Shown: positions 13,356-26,778, counted from the first letter of the stretch. The stretch: 64,000 nucleotides of DNA from Trogon surrucura (GCA_020746105.1 CM036658.1:27491099-27555098), one strand, 5' to 3'. Numbers and translations are program-made. The notes: a model not told the origin generated them from the sequence alone.

Positions 13356-16300
13356 TTTGAGTATTATAGTTATGGGATATTTTTGCCTATCTTACAGTCC
13401 TCTTGTCTCCTTGTCTGATGTGGTCAGTAACAACATCTTGGTATTTTCCGCTCCAGAAAAATCTTCTCCTTGCAGTCTGATTTGACGTGGTGTAAACAGG
13501 AGACAAAAGCCTCCAGACAGGTCATTAAGAGCTGTTCACAGGGTGCATGTTTCCTCATGTGAAACAGCAAACTAACATGATATGGTTTGATTTTTTACCT
13601 TCATGTCAGGGAGCATCATCAGTACCCACAGTGATGCTGACATGGTAATGCTGGAGCAGCAATGACACTTAAAAGGGACAAATGTAGAATTTAGAAGTTT
13701 ATCAGAGCAAAATTCAAAGTCATTACTGTCTATCTTAATTTCCTGATTGCTGCCAGTAAGTAAGCAGGAAGCTTCTCTAAAAGGTCTGGTCTAGAGCAGA
13801 GAAGGTTAATGAACCCTCACAGGAGAGATACAGCTTACACAGCAAGCCTGCTTGTGCTGACACAGCTTATTACTACTACCGCAAAAGAAATAACCGATAT
13901 TGGCTTGTTTGTCAAAATGAGTTGCATTTGCACTAGGTATTTGCTCTACTGGTAGAAAAATGCTGATTGTTTTGTATTTTACCCCACAACCCTCACAGAC
14001 ATCACTAGACTTGAATAAGTTCTTTGCACCAACCTGTCCCAATGCCTTTTCCTCTGCCTCTTCTATCATCTGCATTTCAAAATCTGACTGTATTGTTTGT
14101 GAGGTTGATGGGTAGCCATTTTTCTATACAAGCCCTTAAGTATCTGTTGTTAACTGCCCTTAGCAATGCTTTCTTAGGAAGCATTTTTTAGGGGCAGTGG
14201 TGAGGGAGGAATGAGATTTTTTATTTTTGTTTAATGAGATCCCAGAAATTAACTTTGGAGTGCAACTCTCAGGAACAGGCTTTGGGTAGAAAATTTTGCT
14301 GGTGTTATTTGGCACATGCAGTTTCCAAACTAAATAGGTTGTTGTACACTCCGAAGAACATTTCTTTCCTGTCTAGTCCAAAATCTAGTGCTCATAGATT
14401 GAAATTTCTAATAGCCCACAAGATCAAGAATAACTATCCAGAAGCTTCTTGCATCACTTTATTGCTTTCAGTGTTTCTGCTCCCTCTTAATCTGTGTTAA
14501 GGAGACTGCAATGACAAGTAACTTTGCAGATGAAGGAATGGCAACCAGTTTAAAGAAAATTGTATTTGCTGGAAAAGGAAGAGCAAACTATGAAGAAGCA
14601 TATGTCAAAGGACAGATAGGACCAAAATCACTTATTTTAGCACATGCATGCTCTGAACTATCTTGAAAGTTTCATAAGTTGCAAGCAGCAACTGCCAGAG
14701 AAAAAAAAATGAGCATGTCTTTTCAGCTTCTTTTTAATACATATGCAAAGGCCAAGACTTGTGTTACACTTTGGAAATGCAAATTCTACTCATTCTATGA
14801 AAATTTTGAGAGAAATCTAGAAATGTGGTAATCATGATAACATTGGCAGGTTTTAACCATTTGAAGATTATGAAGGGACGGTTCTTCTGAAAGGCCAAGT
14901 CCCCTGCACACTGTTCCCTGTTATCTAATGTAGAAGACCAACTTGGCTTTGAAGGACACTTTTACACCCCTTTATAGGTCAGGGAAGCATTAAGACAGAG
15001 CAAATACATTTATCAGATCAAAAACTTGGTGTAACCGTATGTAAAAGCTCAGCACTTTTCTTTACTCCCTTCTGTAAACTAGCTCCAAGCATGTTTTTAA
15101 ACATTAGCTTTCAAAACGCAGTATCAGATGTCACCAACCTTCCCAAGGTCTTCACAGCAGTGGTGCTAGTTGCCTCATGATGGAAAAGTGTAGTTATTCA
15201 TACACACTATCTCCTTGCCCCTAGTTAAATTAAAGTCCATAAAAAATTGTTTGTCACATTGAATTAAATCGACAAGCAAGATGTTTTTTTCCAAACTTGC
15301 AGTTTCTTGTGACAATGTAAAGAAAAAGCTACAGTAAGTAAGGAATAGTAATCTCTATGCTCTGTGGTCTTTTTCGTCCTTTATTATTCATGAATCTGTA
15401 CTGCCCACACTCTAAGCTTTTTTTGGCAGAACATCACCACCTAGCGACTCCGAATGCTTACAGGAGCTTCCAGAAACCAGATTAGCACACCTTGAAAAGA
15501 GAAAGCTGATAGGGAAAAAAAAAAAAAGAAAGAAAATGTGAATGGGGAACAAACCCATCTGTTATTTACATTGAAGACATTTCCTAAGTAAGCTGAAAGA
15601 AGAGATTCTAATGAAATGCACAATTTTTACAGGTAGATGATTAACAATAAGGAAACAATATTCATCATCTTAGATAAGAAAAGCCAGGCTTTTAGTGCAC
15701 GTTATCTCGAATCACTGTAGTTCAACTATTTAAGACGTAATAGTTTACATTTTGATTTAACTCTAATTAAGAAGAAAATTCAGACAATGTCAGGAGAACC
15801 TTCCCAGCAGTGAGATCTATTCACTGAATATACAGTGCCTTGATTTTGTGTCATCTTTTACTACCAGGCTGTACATGTTATGGAATTCAAGCCTATATGT
15901 ACCACGACTCTATAGTGCAGTAGATATTTCCTGACTCAGGTGGTTTTTGGCTCTGAGACAGAGATCTCACTCATAGGTATGGTTCTCCCAAATAAATCAC
16001 ATATTATTACAACCATTATTAAAGTGTTTCTCTCTGTGAGACCATACCACTATTCCAGTTATGTTCTGTTCACCTTCAGAGCAATTTTACAAGGCGGAAA
16101 TACAAAATAAAGACTATCTCAATCCATGTTTTACCTTTTCCAAATATTGAAAAAGAAAGCCCAAGGAAAACAGATTTTTGAAGATGTATACACGGGCTTG
16201 CAAAATTAAATGTCATTATTGTCTTACACCAAACATAAGCAGAAGATAATGCACATTTTAAAGCTGGGCAAATTATGTTGTTCCCAAATTCATTTCTCTA

Positions 16301-17132
16301 AAGTGGATATACCAGGAGTTTTCAGCGTGATCAGGCACTGAATAGAGCTATAACTAGCACTGAGCAGTCTCACGGGTCTCTGCCAAAAGTAAGGGAGTAG
16401 GAAGAACACTAAATTAATTTGCAGTCAGTTTAACCTGGGATTGATGACCTCAATAGCAAGGGTTCTTTTAGGGAAGTTCCCTCCAGCATACGGGTAAAAA
16501 GTTTTGCCTCTTAAAATGCTTGCTAAAGCATTTTCTCCCCAGTTCTTTCATTGCTTAAAAGTACATTGAAAGGCTCATATTTATTCCTTTCCTGCCAATA
16601 AAGTTCAGTTCCTGGCCCTGTTCCGAATCTTTGTGAATGATTTTTCCCCCAGCTGCCAGGGGGAATCCTTTCAGGGAGAATTGAACACATATCACCATGA
16701 TTAAAAATAATGGCACCAGAAGTTAACAAGAAACAAAGCATGGTAACAAATAAAGGTGCCACAAGGATGCTTTATGAATAAAACGCAGACAACTTAGCAT
16801 GCGTTGTTGGCAGAGTCCATCAAAAATATTCTTGAAGCCACTGAGTAGCACTTGGTTCTAAGACTACAAACAAATATACACTTACTAAAAGTTATTTTCC
16901 GAAAAAGCAGTAGTTGGAAATTGCAAAGAGGTTGTCCCATAACAGACTAGATACTAACTTCATTTTAACACTAAGCTAAGGTGTCACAGGCTTATCCTGT
17001 GATGATATTATATTTTTTGGTGGTTAAGCAAAATACAGACCCTATTCACCAGAAGTAAATTGCACAGTGATGTTCTAATTCATTTAGTACAGTGAATTGT
17101 TTCTTCTGGCTTCTCATGCCTTGAGTATTAGC
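13356..17132. other. Intergenic DNA with no supported feature
   Basis: About 3.8 kb of AT-rich sequence with only short, domain-less open frames. I recognise no repeat family, exon with plausible splice sites, or RNA gene. There are short A-runs near 15,515-15,530. Confidence 0.45.
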
Positions 17133-17175
17133 TTTAAAGTCAGACTTTAAAGTCAGACTAGCTTTAAAGTCAGAC
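17133..17175. repeat. Three copies of a 13-bp unit beside a CR1 3' end
   Basis: The unit TTTAAAGTCAGAC occurs at 17,133-17,145 and 17,146-17,158 in direct tandem and again at 17,163-17,175 after a short AGCT-type spacer. The cluster lies 18 bp left of the target-site duplication of the CR1 at 17,203. It looks like local slippage; a link to the CR1 insertion is only a possibility. Confidence 0.8.
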
Positions 17176-17193
17176 TTCCAGAGTAAATTCTTA

Positions 17194-17202
17194 TAAATTA
17201 AT
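17194..17202. repeat. Left copy of candidate target-site duplication of the CR1
   Basis: TAAATTAAT directly abuts the CR1 3' terminal repeat and is repeated at 19,569-19,577 beyond its truncated 5' end. CR1 elements are commonly described as lacking clear duplications, so the match may be partly chance in AT-rich DNA, but both copies sit exactly at the borders. Confidence 0.65.
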
Positions 17203-19568
17203 CATAGAATCATAGAATCATAGAATGTTAGGGATTGGAAGGGACCTCGAAAGATCATCAAGTCCAATCCCCCTGCCAGAGCAGGAATGCCTAGACTATG
17301 CCACACAGGAACGTGTCCAGGCAGGTCTTGAATGTCTCCAGAGAAGGAGACTCCACAACCTCTCTGGGCAGCCTGTTCCAGGGCTCCGTCACCCTCACTG
17401 AGAAGAAGTTTCTTCTCGAGTTTAAGCGGAACCTCTTATGTTCCAGTTTCAGCCCATTACCCCTTGTCCTATCAGTGGTTGTCACCGAGAAGAGCCTGGC
17501 TCCATCCTCCTGACACTCACCCTTGATATATTTGTAAACATTAATGAGGTCACCCCTCAATCTCCTCTTCTCCAAACTAAAGAGCCCCAGCTCCTTCAGT
17601 CTTTTCTCATAAGGGAGATGCTCCACTCCCTTAATCATCCTAGTTGCCCTGTGCTGGACTCTCTCCAGCAGTTCCCTGTCTTTCTCGAACTGAGGGGCCC
17701 AGAACTGGACACAGTATTCCAGATGGGGTCTCACCAGGGCAGAGTAGAGGGGAAGGAGAACCTCTCTCGACCTACTAACCACCCCCCTTCTAATACACCC
17801 CAGGATGCCATTGGCCTTCCTGGCCACAGGGTCACACTGCTGGCTCATGGTCATCCTGCTGTCCACCAAGACTCCCAGGTCCCTTTCCCCTACACTGCTC
17901 TCTAAGTGGTCATTCCCCAACTTATACTGGAACCTGGGGTTGTTCCTACCCAGATGCAAGACCCTACATTTACCCTTGTTATATTTCATTAAATTTTTCC
18001 CCGCCCAACCCTCCAGCCTGTCCAGGTCTCGCTGGATGGCAGCACAGCCTTCTGGTGTGTCAGCCACTCCTCCCAACTTGGTGTCATCAGCAAATTTGCT
18101 GATAGTACTCTCTAGTCCCTCATCCAAGTCATCGATGAATATATTGAAAAATACTGGTCCCAGTACCGACCCTTGAGGCACTCCACTGGATACAGGTCTC
18201 CAACCAGACTCTACCCCATTGACCAAAACTCTTTGGCTTCTTCCCCTTAGCCAGTTCACAGTCCACCTCACTACCCGAGAGTCTAGACCACACTTCCTCA
18301 GTTTAGCAGCAAGGATGCTGTGGGAGACTGTGTCAAATGCTTTACTGAAGTCAAGGTAGACCACATCCACCGCTCGGCCATCATCTATCCACCTTGTTAT
18401 ATCCTCATAAAAGGCTATGAGGTTAGTCAAGCACGACTTCCCTTTGGTGAAGCCATGTTGACTGTCTCTAATGACCCTCTTATCCCTGATATGCCTTGAG
18501 ATGGCACCAAGGATAAGTCGTTCCATCACTTTCCCAGGGATGGAGGTGAGGCTGACCGGTCTATAGTTACCCGGGTCCTCCTTCTTGCCCTTTTTGAAGA
18601 CTGGAGTGACATTTGCTTCCCTCCAGTCCTCAGGCACCTCTCCCGTCGCCCAAGACTTGGCAAAGATGATGGAGAGTGGTCTAGCAATGACATCAGCCAG
18701 CTCCCTCAGCACCCGTGGATGCATCCCGTCTGGACCCATGGATTTATGGATGTCCAGATTGCTTAATTGGTCCCTAATCCAGTCCTCATTGACTAAAGCA
18801 TACTCCTCCACTGCCCTGACTTCCTCTGGGGCCTCAGGGGAATGGGGCTCCTCAGGACAGCCTCCGGCAGAGTAGACAGAGTCAAAGAAGGCATTCAGTA
18901 ACTCTGCCTTCTCTGTATCTTCTGTCACCAAGGCACCCACCTCATTCATCAGTGGGCCTACATTGCCTCTGGTGTTAGTTTTATCTGCCACGTATTTGAA
19001 AAAGCTCTTCCTGTTGTCCTTGACCCCTCTCGCCAGGTTCAATTCTAGGGAGGCCTTTGCTTTCCTAGTTGCCTCCCTACATCCTCGGACAACAGCCTTA
19101 TATTCTTCCCAAGTGGCCAGCCCTGCCTTCCAAGATCTGTAAATTCTCCTCTTGCCCTTGAGCTTACCCAGCAGATCCCTGTTTAGCCACGCAGGTCTCC
19201 TGGCTCCCTTCCTTGACTTCCTACGTGTCGGGATGCTCTGATCTTGAGCACGGTAGAAGCAGTCCCTGAACGCTAACCAACTGTCTTGGGCCCCTTTACC
19301 TTCAAACAGCCTTGCCCATGGGATTTTCTCGAGTAATTGCTTGAAAAATCCAAAGTTTGCCTTGGCAAAGTCCAGGGTTGCAATTCTGCTTGCTATTTTG
19401 TTTCTGCTACATGAGATCCTGAACTCCACCATTTCATGGTCACTGCAGCCAAGGCAGCCCTCAACCTTTACTGCTTCAACCAGATCCTCCTTGTTAGCGA
19501 GGATGAGGTCCAGCAGTGCTCCTCTCCTAGTCGGCTCCTCCACCATTTGCATCAGAAAATTATCATCG
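17203..19568 (-). mobile_element. CR1 LINE, 5'-truncated with long open ORF2, flanked by 9-bp repeats
   Basis: The element runs on the minus strand from 19,568 to its 3' terminal repeat (three near-copies of CATAGAAT read on the plus strand at 17,203-17,227). A 9-bp direct repeat TAAATTAAT lies exactly outside both ends (17,194-17,202 and 19,569-19,577), which looks like a target-site duplication. It is truncated within the endonuclease domain of ORF2, but the rest of ORF2 is open to its TAG stop. The open frame and clean ends suggest it is among the youngest insertions in the window. Confidence 0.93.
17291..19552 (-). CDS. CR1 ORF2 fragment: endonuclease tail plus reverse transcriptase (753 codons)
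   Basis: This frame encodes most of the CR1 pol protein, which nicks genomic DNA and copies CR1 RNA there. Residues 1-45 are the end of the AP-type endonuclease, with the conserved SDH at 37-39. After a basic linker, the reverse transcriptase holds RPVSLTS (331-337), [11 protein letters not shown] (364-374), YLDFSKAFD (399-407, motif A with catalytic Asp), [12 protein letters not shown] (455-466) and FADD (487-490, motif C with the catalytic Asp pair). The C-terminal part contains the [13 protein letters not shown] block (607-619). The frame stays open upstream of the first Met to the truncation at 19,568, so that Met is internal and not a true start. No stop or frameshift interrupts it, but without the front of the endonuclease and a promoter it cannot mobilise itself. 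Confidence 0.93.
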   Translation of the reverse strand: MQMVEEPTRRGALLDLILANKEDLVEAVKVEGCLGCSDHEMVEFRISCSRNKIASRIATLDFAKANFGFFKQLLEKIPWARLFEGKGAQDSWLAFRDCFYRAQDQSIPTRRKSRKGARRPAWLNRDLLGKLKGKRRIYRSWKAGLATWEEYKAVVRGCREATRKAKASLELNLARGVKDNRKSFFKYVADKTNTRGNVGPLMNEVGALVTEDTEKAELLNAFFDSVYSAGGCPEEPHSPEAPEEVRAVEEYALVNEDWIRDQLSNLDIHKSMGPDGMHPRVLRELADVIARPLSIIFAKSWATGEVPEDWREANVTPVFKKGKKEDPGNYRPVSLTSIPGKVMERLILGAISRHIRDKRVIRDSQHGFTKGKSCLTNLIAFYEDITRWIDDGRAVDVVYLDFSKAFDTVSHSILAAKLRKCGLDSRVVRWTVNWLRGRSQRVLVNGVESGWRPVSSGVPQGSVLGPVFFNIFIDDLDEGLESTISKFADDTKLGGVADTPEGCAAIQRDLDRLEGWAGKNLMKYNKGKCRVLHLGRNNPRFQYKLGNDHLESSVGERDLGVLVDSRMTMSQQCDPVARKANGILGCIRRGVVSRSREVLLPLYSALVRPHLEYCVQFWAPQFEKDRELLERVQHRATRMIKGVEHLPYEKRLKELGLFSLEKRRLRGDLINVYKYIKGECQEDGARLFSVTTTDRTRGNGLKLEHKRFRLNSRRNFFSVRVTEPWNRLPREVVESPSLETFKTCLDTFLCGIV

Positions 19569-21641
19569 TAAATTAATGTGAAAGTAATTTGAACTACGAT
19601 TTCCAGAACAAAGCCTATTCGCCAGCCTTATTCATTCGAAATTAGTTTTCATTTAAATTAGTTTATTATTTCTGCCTACCTTCATAATTTTTAGTTTCTG
19701 TTGTGCAAAAGCGATGTATCTCTCCTTCTCACACCTCCAAAGCAGAGACTGTTGTTCTTCTTAGCTCTACAGGAAATGATTCAATTCTGAATTAAGCAGT
19801 AAGAGGGAATTTCTTCTCATCTAAAAAAAAAAACCAACCCACAAAAACCCCACAAACTTACTAATTAATCTATTATTTTTAGAAACCAGTTTGTGTTACA
19901 GAAGTTGATAGAAAAAATTTTCTTACCCATCTTCCAAACAAGGCCACTGTAGTAAATTCAAAAATTGCTCCTCTCCCTGACTAAGCCTGGCTACTGCCTT
20001 TTTCCCACATCACTCAATCAGCCCAAACATTTCAAAACCCAGTAACATGTTGTCTTGAAACTGAGGTGTTTTGTGCCCTGTGTAGCATATATCTGGATAA
20101 TTTGTACACTAAATTGGTATCACATTTTAAGTGTCCATTTTATTGGTATCCTGAATCTCTAAATGTATCACAAACCTCATTACATTGCTAGAGGTCATGT
20201 CATCCTTCACATGTAGAGGCATCTGGGAATCTACAAGAAGGGAGCACAAAGTCTAGAGTCTATTTCACTTGATTACAGACTAACAGACCAACCTCAAGGT
20301 TAGTGAATCCACGGACCTCCAGGTAACACTCATTCTCTCTCTTTACAAAATGGCAACAGAGTCCAAAAGCAAAATAACCATAACCAATCTTTAAAAAGAA
20401 ACACAACCAGCTGTGCACTTTGGAGTCAACTTACACACACAAAAAAGGACAAATCCTACTTCTGGACAGAAGCACAAGGCACCATTCTCCTTGAAGTTTA
20501 AGAAGTTTTCTTAGTAGTGCCAAACTGACAGGAATTTCCTCAGAAGGGCAGGTCTCCATTCTGGTATTCTTAAAGCAGCCCTTGAAAAAAAATGAATCAA
20601 CCTGTTCTGGAGACACATGACAACAAAAATGCTCCTAATATAAAGAACGTGACATTCCTGGTTGTTTCCCAGAGTACTTGGCAAGTTCTTGTCGTATGTC
20701 ATGGCATGTACAACCAGAAGTCTAGATGCAAGCAACTCAGCTTGAAGACACAAATACTCCTACAATATTATCATACTGCAGACCAAAAAAAACTGGTAAC
20801 TGTCACAGCTCTTTGTGCTACGCATTGTATTTTAATATACGTGTACTACTAGGAGTTTGTGATTTAAAGGAAAACAGGATGCAGTAACTGAGAAGAGCAA
20901 GACAGCTGTAGGGTGTTGATCAGAATGTGTACTAATTAAGACGGGAGCACAGTTAGAATCAACCTAAAATACAATGATTTCTTCAGCGTTTTCTTAATTT
21001 TCTTGGTTGTTCTCGGAGACCAACTTCCAAATAAAGCCACAATTTTCAACTAAAAGAGAAAAGCTTTAGTTTTCAAAAATTTCTGGCCAAAACTTCTGTT
21101 GGCTAAATACAAACTGACCTTGGCATATTTCTTGCTCCAAAACTATTAAGTTCACTCTTACATATTACCATTTTGCTTACCCACAGTCAAAATAAACCCT
21201 TAAAATAAATGTAGCTGTCTTCTTCTCAATAATGATATGGCAGTTTTATATATAGTTAGAAAGTTCAGTAGCAAGCCCTATATGGGTGGTTTCAAATGTT
21301 TGTAAACCATAAATCAGGCCTCTGTCACTACAGAGGCAAGGAATTACTTGTTTGCCATGAGAGACACCCTGTAGTAGCCAGGTCCCCTTTCACCCCTGCA
21401 AGCCTGGTTCAGAGCTGTCCAAGCCAATTGCAGAAACAGCGACCTGGTTCCCAGGATGTGTGGTGCTGCCCACTGCATACAGCAGGCTGAAGAGGTTGAA
21501 GGAAAGGGGCTTTTCTTCTTGTGCCTGGAGCTAAAAAAAAAAACTCTGAAAACTTACTCCAACCCCCAAATCATGGCCTTTACCAAAAAGAGCCTATTGC
21601 TGGAGTCTGGATGAAACACAACTACTATCCAGAGCCAAGAG
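19569..21641. other. Intergenic DNA with no supported feature
   Basis: It begins with the right copy of the CR1 flanking repeat (19,569-19,577) and continues as AT-rich sequence with only short open frames of no recognisable content. Confidence 0.45.
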
Positions 21642-21993
21642 AAGAGTCTGGGGAGACCCTACAGCTGCCATCCAGTACTTAAAGGAGGCTTGCAGGAAAA
21701 AAGGGAAGGGACTCTGTGTCAGGGAGTGTAGTAATAGGATAAGTGATACTGCTTTCAAATTGAGAGTAAATTTAGATTAGATATTGGAAAGAAATTCTTT
21801 ACTGTGAGGGTGGTGAGGCACTAGAACAGGTTGCCCTAAGAAGATGTAAATGTCCCCTCTCTCAAAGTATTCAAGGCCAGGTTGGATGGGTCTTTGAGAA
21901 ATCTTATTTAGTGGAAGGTGTCCCTGCTTGTGGCAGAAGGGTTGGAATTAGGTGATCTTTAAGGTCCCTTCTAATCCAAACCATTCTAAGATC
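21642..21993 (+). mobile_element. CR1 LINE 3'-end fragment, old
   Basis: The plus strand shows the end of CR1 ORF2 in decayed form (a DISFKLRVNLD-like segment, then FFTVRVVRH near 21,790-21,830) followed by a 3' UTR in which GTTGGAATTAGGTGATCTTT leads to AAGGTCCCTTCTAATCC near 21,940-21,980. The terminal repeat has eroded to CATTCTAAGATC. Compared with the other copies it is more diverged, so probably older. Confidence 0.8.
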
Positions 21994-22411
21994 TTTAACA
22001 GGACAGTAAGTCCTTGGGTACAAGGTAGGTTTATGTTCATCGTCTGTGCTAGGTCAGATTTAATGGTCTCTGTTGTACTGGAGGTCGAACTACACAATTT
22101 AATGGCTGTTTCTGTCTTTAAAGATTGCATAAAGTCTGGGAACATTCTGAGCAGAATAAACTGGCAGTCTCTCACAGGAAACAGCAAAAAGCAAACAGCC
22201 TTGTGAGAAGACAGGTACTATTTAAGCCTCAGCTGAAATCCAGAGAAAGGAGGAGGGTCAGGTAGAGACAGTAATGCATGACTTTCCTTTCTCTACCTCA
22301 GCATTTTTTCACTAGCCTTAAAAATTTTGCCTACTCACCTTGTCTAAGATATGCAAAATCAGGTATTATTTAATTGCACTTTTGAAGTCTTTGGATTATG
22401 GTAAGAGTATG
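21994..22411. other. Intergenic spacer with no supported feature
   Basis: Roughly 420 bp between a CR1 remnant and an LTR. The open frames on both strands near 21,950-22,200 are mirror shadows with no domain; nothing else is visible. Confidence 0.4.
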
Positions 22412-23418
22412 TGCCATGGTTCAAGTCGACTGCCCGGGCCAGCATCAAGGAACCACAAGATCACTTGCTCACTCCTCCTCCAACTCTCATCTCCAGAGGG
22501 ATGTGGAGGCAGAAAACTCAACCTAAAAGGCTCAAAGACTGAGGTTAAGGACTGGAAGGGTAATAATCTACCGTTTAAAATGATGAATAAACAAGCAGAG
22601 AGACTTGGAGAGAAAACATTGATTTAGTTTACCACCACCATTTACAGAAGAAGGATAGTGAGAGGAAATACATCAATAAATACAACCCAATCTTAAATAC
22701 ACTTTGCTCCCCAAACCCCTCCCATCTTCCTGGCTACCCTCTCCCCCCAATCGGTGCAAGGGGGAACAGGGAATGGGTGGTTTGGTCCATCTGGCTATTC
22801 CTCATCATCCATGGCAGCTCCTCCTTGAGAAAGAGGGTTCCTCACAGTCTCTCCTTGATGCCTCATGATGTCCACTTCATGGATGGCAATCCACTTCCTC
22901 CTCGTGAGTCCCTCAGGACCACAGATCTCTTCAGGTTCAGTCTCTCTCCCTTCTGACATGGGGCTCCTCATGTACCACTGCATCTTGGACATTCTCACCA
23001 TCATTGATTCTTTCAACTGGCAGGTAATCATCTTCCTGCCATCTCAACCACCATGGGGCTCCAAGGAAAGGTTCTGCTCCAGCAGTCTTCTTTCTCTCTT
23101 TCTGCTCCAGGGACCTTCCCCCCTCTTTCTTCTCAGGGTCACCTTCCTCTCACCTCCCCCTCCTCCAGCAGAAAAACTCCCCAACACATAGACAGGGCAG
23201 ATCAAGACAAGACGAAACCAAAAACGAGAAAGAGAAAAATGGAGTCACCTCTTAAATACCTTGATTGCAGAGGTGCTGATGGGCAGGGCCCTGGCCAGAG
23301 GTGCTTCTGACTCATATCTGGGGGTGGGGGAGGTTTTCAAAGTTTCGCAAGGGTGATCCCCCACAGCTCTTCCCCACTTCCCAAAAACCCTGCCAGACTC
23401 AAATCAATGACAACACAC
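22412..23418 (-). mobile_element. Old solo LTR of an ERVL-like family
   Basis: Read on the plus strand it starts TGCCATGGTTCAAGTC, a diverged version of the TGTCGTGGTTTGACC start of the LTR at 38,971. It shares an internal block (GGGGGAACAGGGAATGGG near 22,762-22,780, against GGGGGACAGGGAATGGGG at 39,303) and a CTTAAATA block at 23,251-23,258. That block is the reverse complement of a TATTTAAG promoter box seen at the matching place in the copies at 39,959 and 62,324. The transcriptional sense is therefore minus. The right border is approximate, and no target duplication could be matched. Confidence 0.65.
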
Positions 23419-26400
23419 AATACTTGTCACAGAACAAACAAAACAGAAGCTTGAACCTTCTGGCAACGAGAAAAAAAAAAATCACTTCTTTGCAAAGAGA
23501 AGAAACAATGCAGAAAATGTTTGGTTATCAAACATTCAAATAAAATATGTCAAAGACAAAAAATAAGCCTGGCAAGCAACAAGGAGGACCTATCTGTTTG
23601 AATTAACTTCTAGATATCACTCCCCACATGTATCTTGGCATATGCACCTTTTCTTCCCCTGGTACAAGCCTGAGGAACTCCAACCAGATATTGTCTAAGC
23701 TTTTCACGATGGTTCTCTAAGAAGGTTTGTTTCTCCTGTCATATAGGCTTCTTCCTGTATTACACTTCAATTAGGTCTAGGATCACCACCAAAGAAGTCG
23801 AGTTAGACAGCAGATTTTTTTTTCCTCCAGTTTTGGCACCTCCAGAAGCAGTGCATTGGCCAGATTCACCCCTGCCTGTATTTGGTACTAATTTCTTGCA
23901 ATCCAGCCAAACAGGGTTTCTCTGCAAAGCATTGAAAGACATCCAGCTGCAGCAGGATTCACAGATTATGTGTAAGTAAATGAACAGCAGAGGCATCTAT
24001 TTTGATGAAAACAGTAAGGCAGAAAGTGCTATGAAGATCCACCCCTGTTCAGCATGGAGCTGGAACTTATCTCCATGCTGTACTTGTCTTCATCTGACCT
24101 TAGAGCAAGTGCAGGTGATGGGGATCCTTCTGGTGTTGCCTCTAAATTCAGAGCTATTGTTTTGTTCTCCATCAGTACATGCAAACCAACCCCAAACTTT
24201 TATGGTTCCCTTAAACAACAAATTGATACCTCTTAGTTGCCCAGCAGACCACAGAAATAATACTCCAGGACACTGCAGAACAATTCACTGCAGAGCTATC
24301 TCAGGCAAGATCAATATAAAAGCTTTTATCTATCATTTCATTAACAATGCTTCATAAAGCTTCCACTTTGACAGCACAAAGACCCAAAAAAGAAGCAGGG
24401 AGTTAGAGAAAGACACCAGTCCACAAAATGTGCAGTTTATGTCAAGCACAGGATCACATGGAAGGAAAGGGTTGCAATTAGAGGGAACACGACTAGTACC
24501 TTAATTTTTCACGACAAAAACTACATGTCCAGCATAAGCTCAGTCTTCTGGTTTACAGTGCCTGAACTTCATGTTTGTAAGAAAGATACCGATTCCTTCC
24601 TCCGGTTTCAATACCAGAGCTCACGCATTTCAACAAAATCATAGGGAAAAGAGTTACTACCCTCAAACCCTGCTTCAGGGGGCAGATCCTCCTCACCATA
24701 TTCCTGCACTCAGATCCAGATAAAAACCACAAGATACTCAAGATGATGGAGACGAACTATATATCAGCACAAATAATAGTAACAGCACAGCTTTTTTTTC
24801 AAAATAAATGCCAAAAATCATTCTCCATATAATGAGCTGTCATTTCTCTGCCATCCTAATTCAGGGAATTACAAAGCTTCTGAAATGTCAGTCAGAAACA
24901 GCCCCAGTGTCTCCCCTCCACCTCAATACCTAGCATGGTTTTTCTTTAATTACTGTTCTGCAGAAGTCATTTTCCAGTTTTCTTTCATGATCATTATTCA
25001 ACTTTCCTTTAAAATAGAAGCAGAGGAAATCTTTGGAGAGTCAAACTGCTTTTCTCCTCAGAAAAGACAGGGTGACAGATGGTGTCATTTTGAATATTCA
25101 TCAAAAGCCAAAAGTGATTGCATTTCCAGCGAAGTGGCAAAACAAGTGATGGAGGTCAAGATTTCTGAGTCTTCAGATGCAGTGGGGGAAGAGGCCAAAT
25201 CAGGAATGCTCAATGGAAATGTACAGTTGTCATTTCCCTTCATTGTGCAATATCTGTTTTCTTCATCTGCAGAGAAAATCTTGAGTACTAGAAAATGTCT
25301 ACTTTTTGAACACATCCACAATCAATATCCAGCAACAGAGAAAGGCTAAACGTTTCTGAGACTTCACAATTCATGTGAACATTCTACAACTGGAAAACAA
25401 AACTTCCAGTAATTCCATAAAATGGTCACCATCAGGTGTCCTCTGTAGTTCACATTAAACATGGCTCAAGTGTGAGTCAAAATAATGAAGAGGTTTTGAG
25501 CATCCCTGACAAGTCTACCGCAGTGGACAACCAACATATCTGCGTTTGTGCACAAAGTTCAGCAATATTTCATATGAGAAGTGTCAAAAAATGGGTTCAG
25601 TTGATTGGAAAAAAAAAACCACCAAATCTCCTTTGCTCTCTCACTTACGCTAAAAACTAATTAAAAATGTATATACATTATTTTTCCTATGGATATTTGG
25701 TACACATTCCATTTTTTTTTCAGCCTGCTGTATTGGAGTTTTCTACAAACTAAAAGCATTCTTTTTCCCTTCTTGATCTGAAGACCTTTTCATTCATTTC
25801 TCATTCACATTAGATACTCCCAATTTTTTACTTCCAGCATTCTCAACTAACTGATATAAACCCCTCTGTTAAAGAAAACTGACAGAAGATATTCCTACTG
25901 AGAGAGCCAGTTGTCTTACCACTGATTTTGAGGGTCACTCAAAACTGCTTTTGACTTTCCAGATTGCTGCCTCAACCAGACAATGGCTTCGAGCAGAACC
26001 TGCAGGGCATGGCTTCTTCTTGGGAAGTCCTGTTTCTGAAAGGATTGCACCTCGATTGGCAGAGACAAGCAGTAACATGCCAAGAACTTAACTGTTGTCT
26101 AAGTACAGGGTGCTTGTAGGTCATCTTCACCATTTTTATATAAATTAGAGTTCTAAAGTAGTAACAAATCTATCCCAAGGGGAAAAAAAAAAAAAAAAAA
26201 AAAGAGAGACAAGAATGAATTTTAAAGAACACTTCTTCGTGAAAATGAGCATTTCGTTCTACATTCAAGATTAAACTTGCATACTGTTTTAAAATTTCTT
26301 TTTCTTTCATTCTTAAAGATTCCTATTCTTTTAAATCTTTAGATAGCTTTTCCTCTCCTTCTTTCTGATCCAGTGAGCCTTTCATATTCCTGGTAGCCTT

Positions 26401-26778
26401 TTCAGTGACTGCATTAGGTTCTGCAGTAGCCTGGTTTAGGACTAACCTAACTTGTTAACGATGCTGCGCCAGAGTAAAGGTCGAAAAAGAAACATGCAGT
26501 GCCATCGATCTGGAGCCTTTAGAGTTGTGCACTTAACTTTTTCTCTTGTTCTTCTTTTAACACTATTGCAAATACTGTTTGCAAATACAGAGCATACTGT
26601 TGCAAAGTCTCAAGCAAGTACAAGACTACTAAACTTTCTTATTTCTCTTCTGATGGTTTACAGCAGTCAGTGAAAGCAGAAACCTTCCCAAAGAACAGAG
26701 AATTGATCATATCTCTTTTTGAACATCTAGATAGTAACAATTTACAGAAGTAGCACCAATAACATAAAAGGGGAAATC
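23419..26778. other. Intergenic DNA with no supported gene
   Basis: About 3.4 kb of AT-rich DNA. It holds a run of about 21 A near 26,181-26,203 and several short open frames. The longest (24,885-25,349, +) has no domain, no visible splice partners and an ordinary intergenic composition, so I do not call it. Confidence 0.45.

Noticed and set aside
24885-25349. 154-codon plus-strand open frame
   Set aside because: No domain or family resemblance, no neighbouring exon, and ordinary intergenic base composition; long open frames of this size arise by chance in 64 kb.
26181-26203. Long A-run as evidence of a processed pseudogene
   Set aside because: No gene-like sequence precedes it on the plus strand and no flanking duplication was seen; it is a simple A-run.
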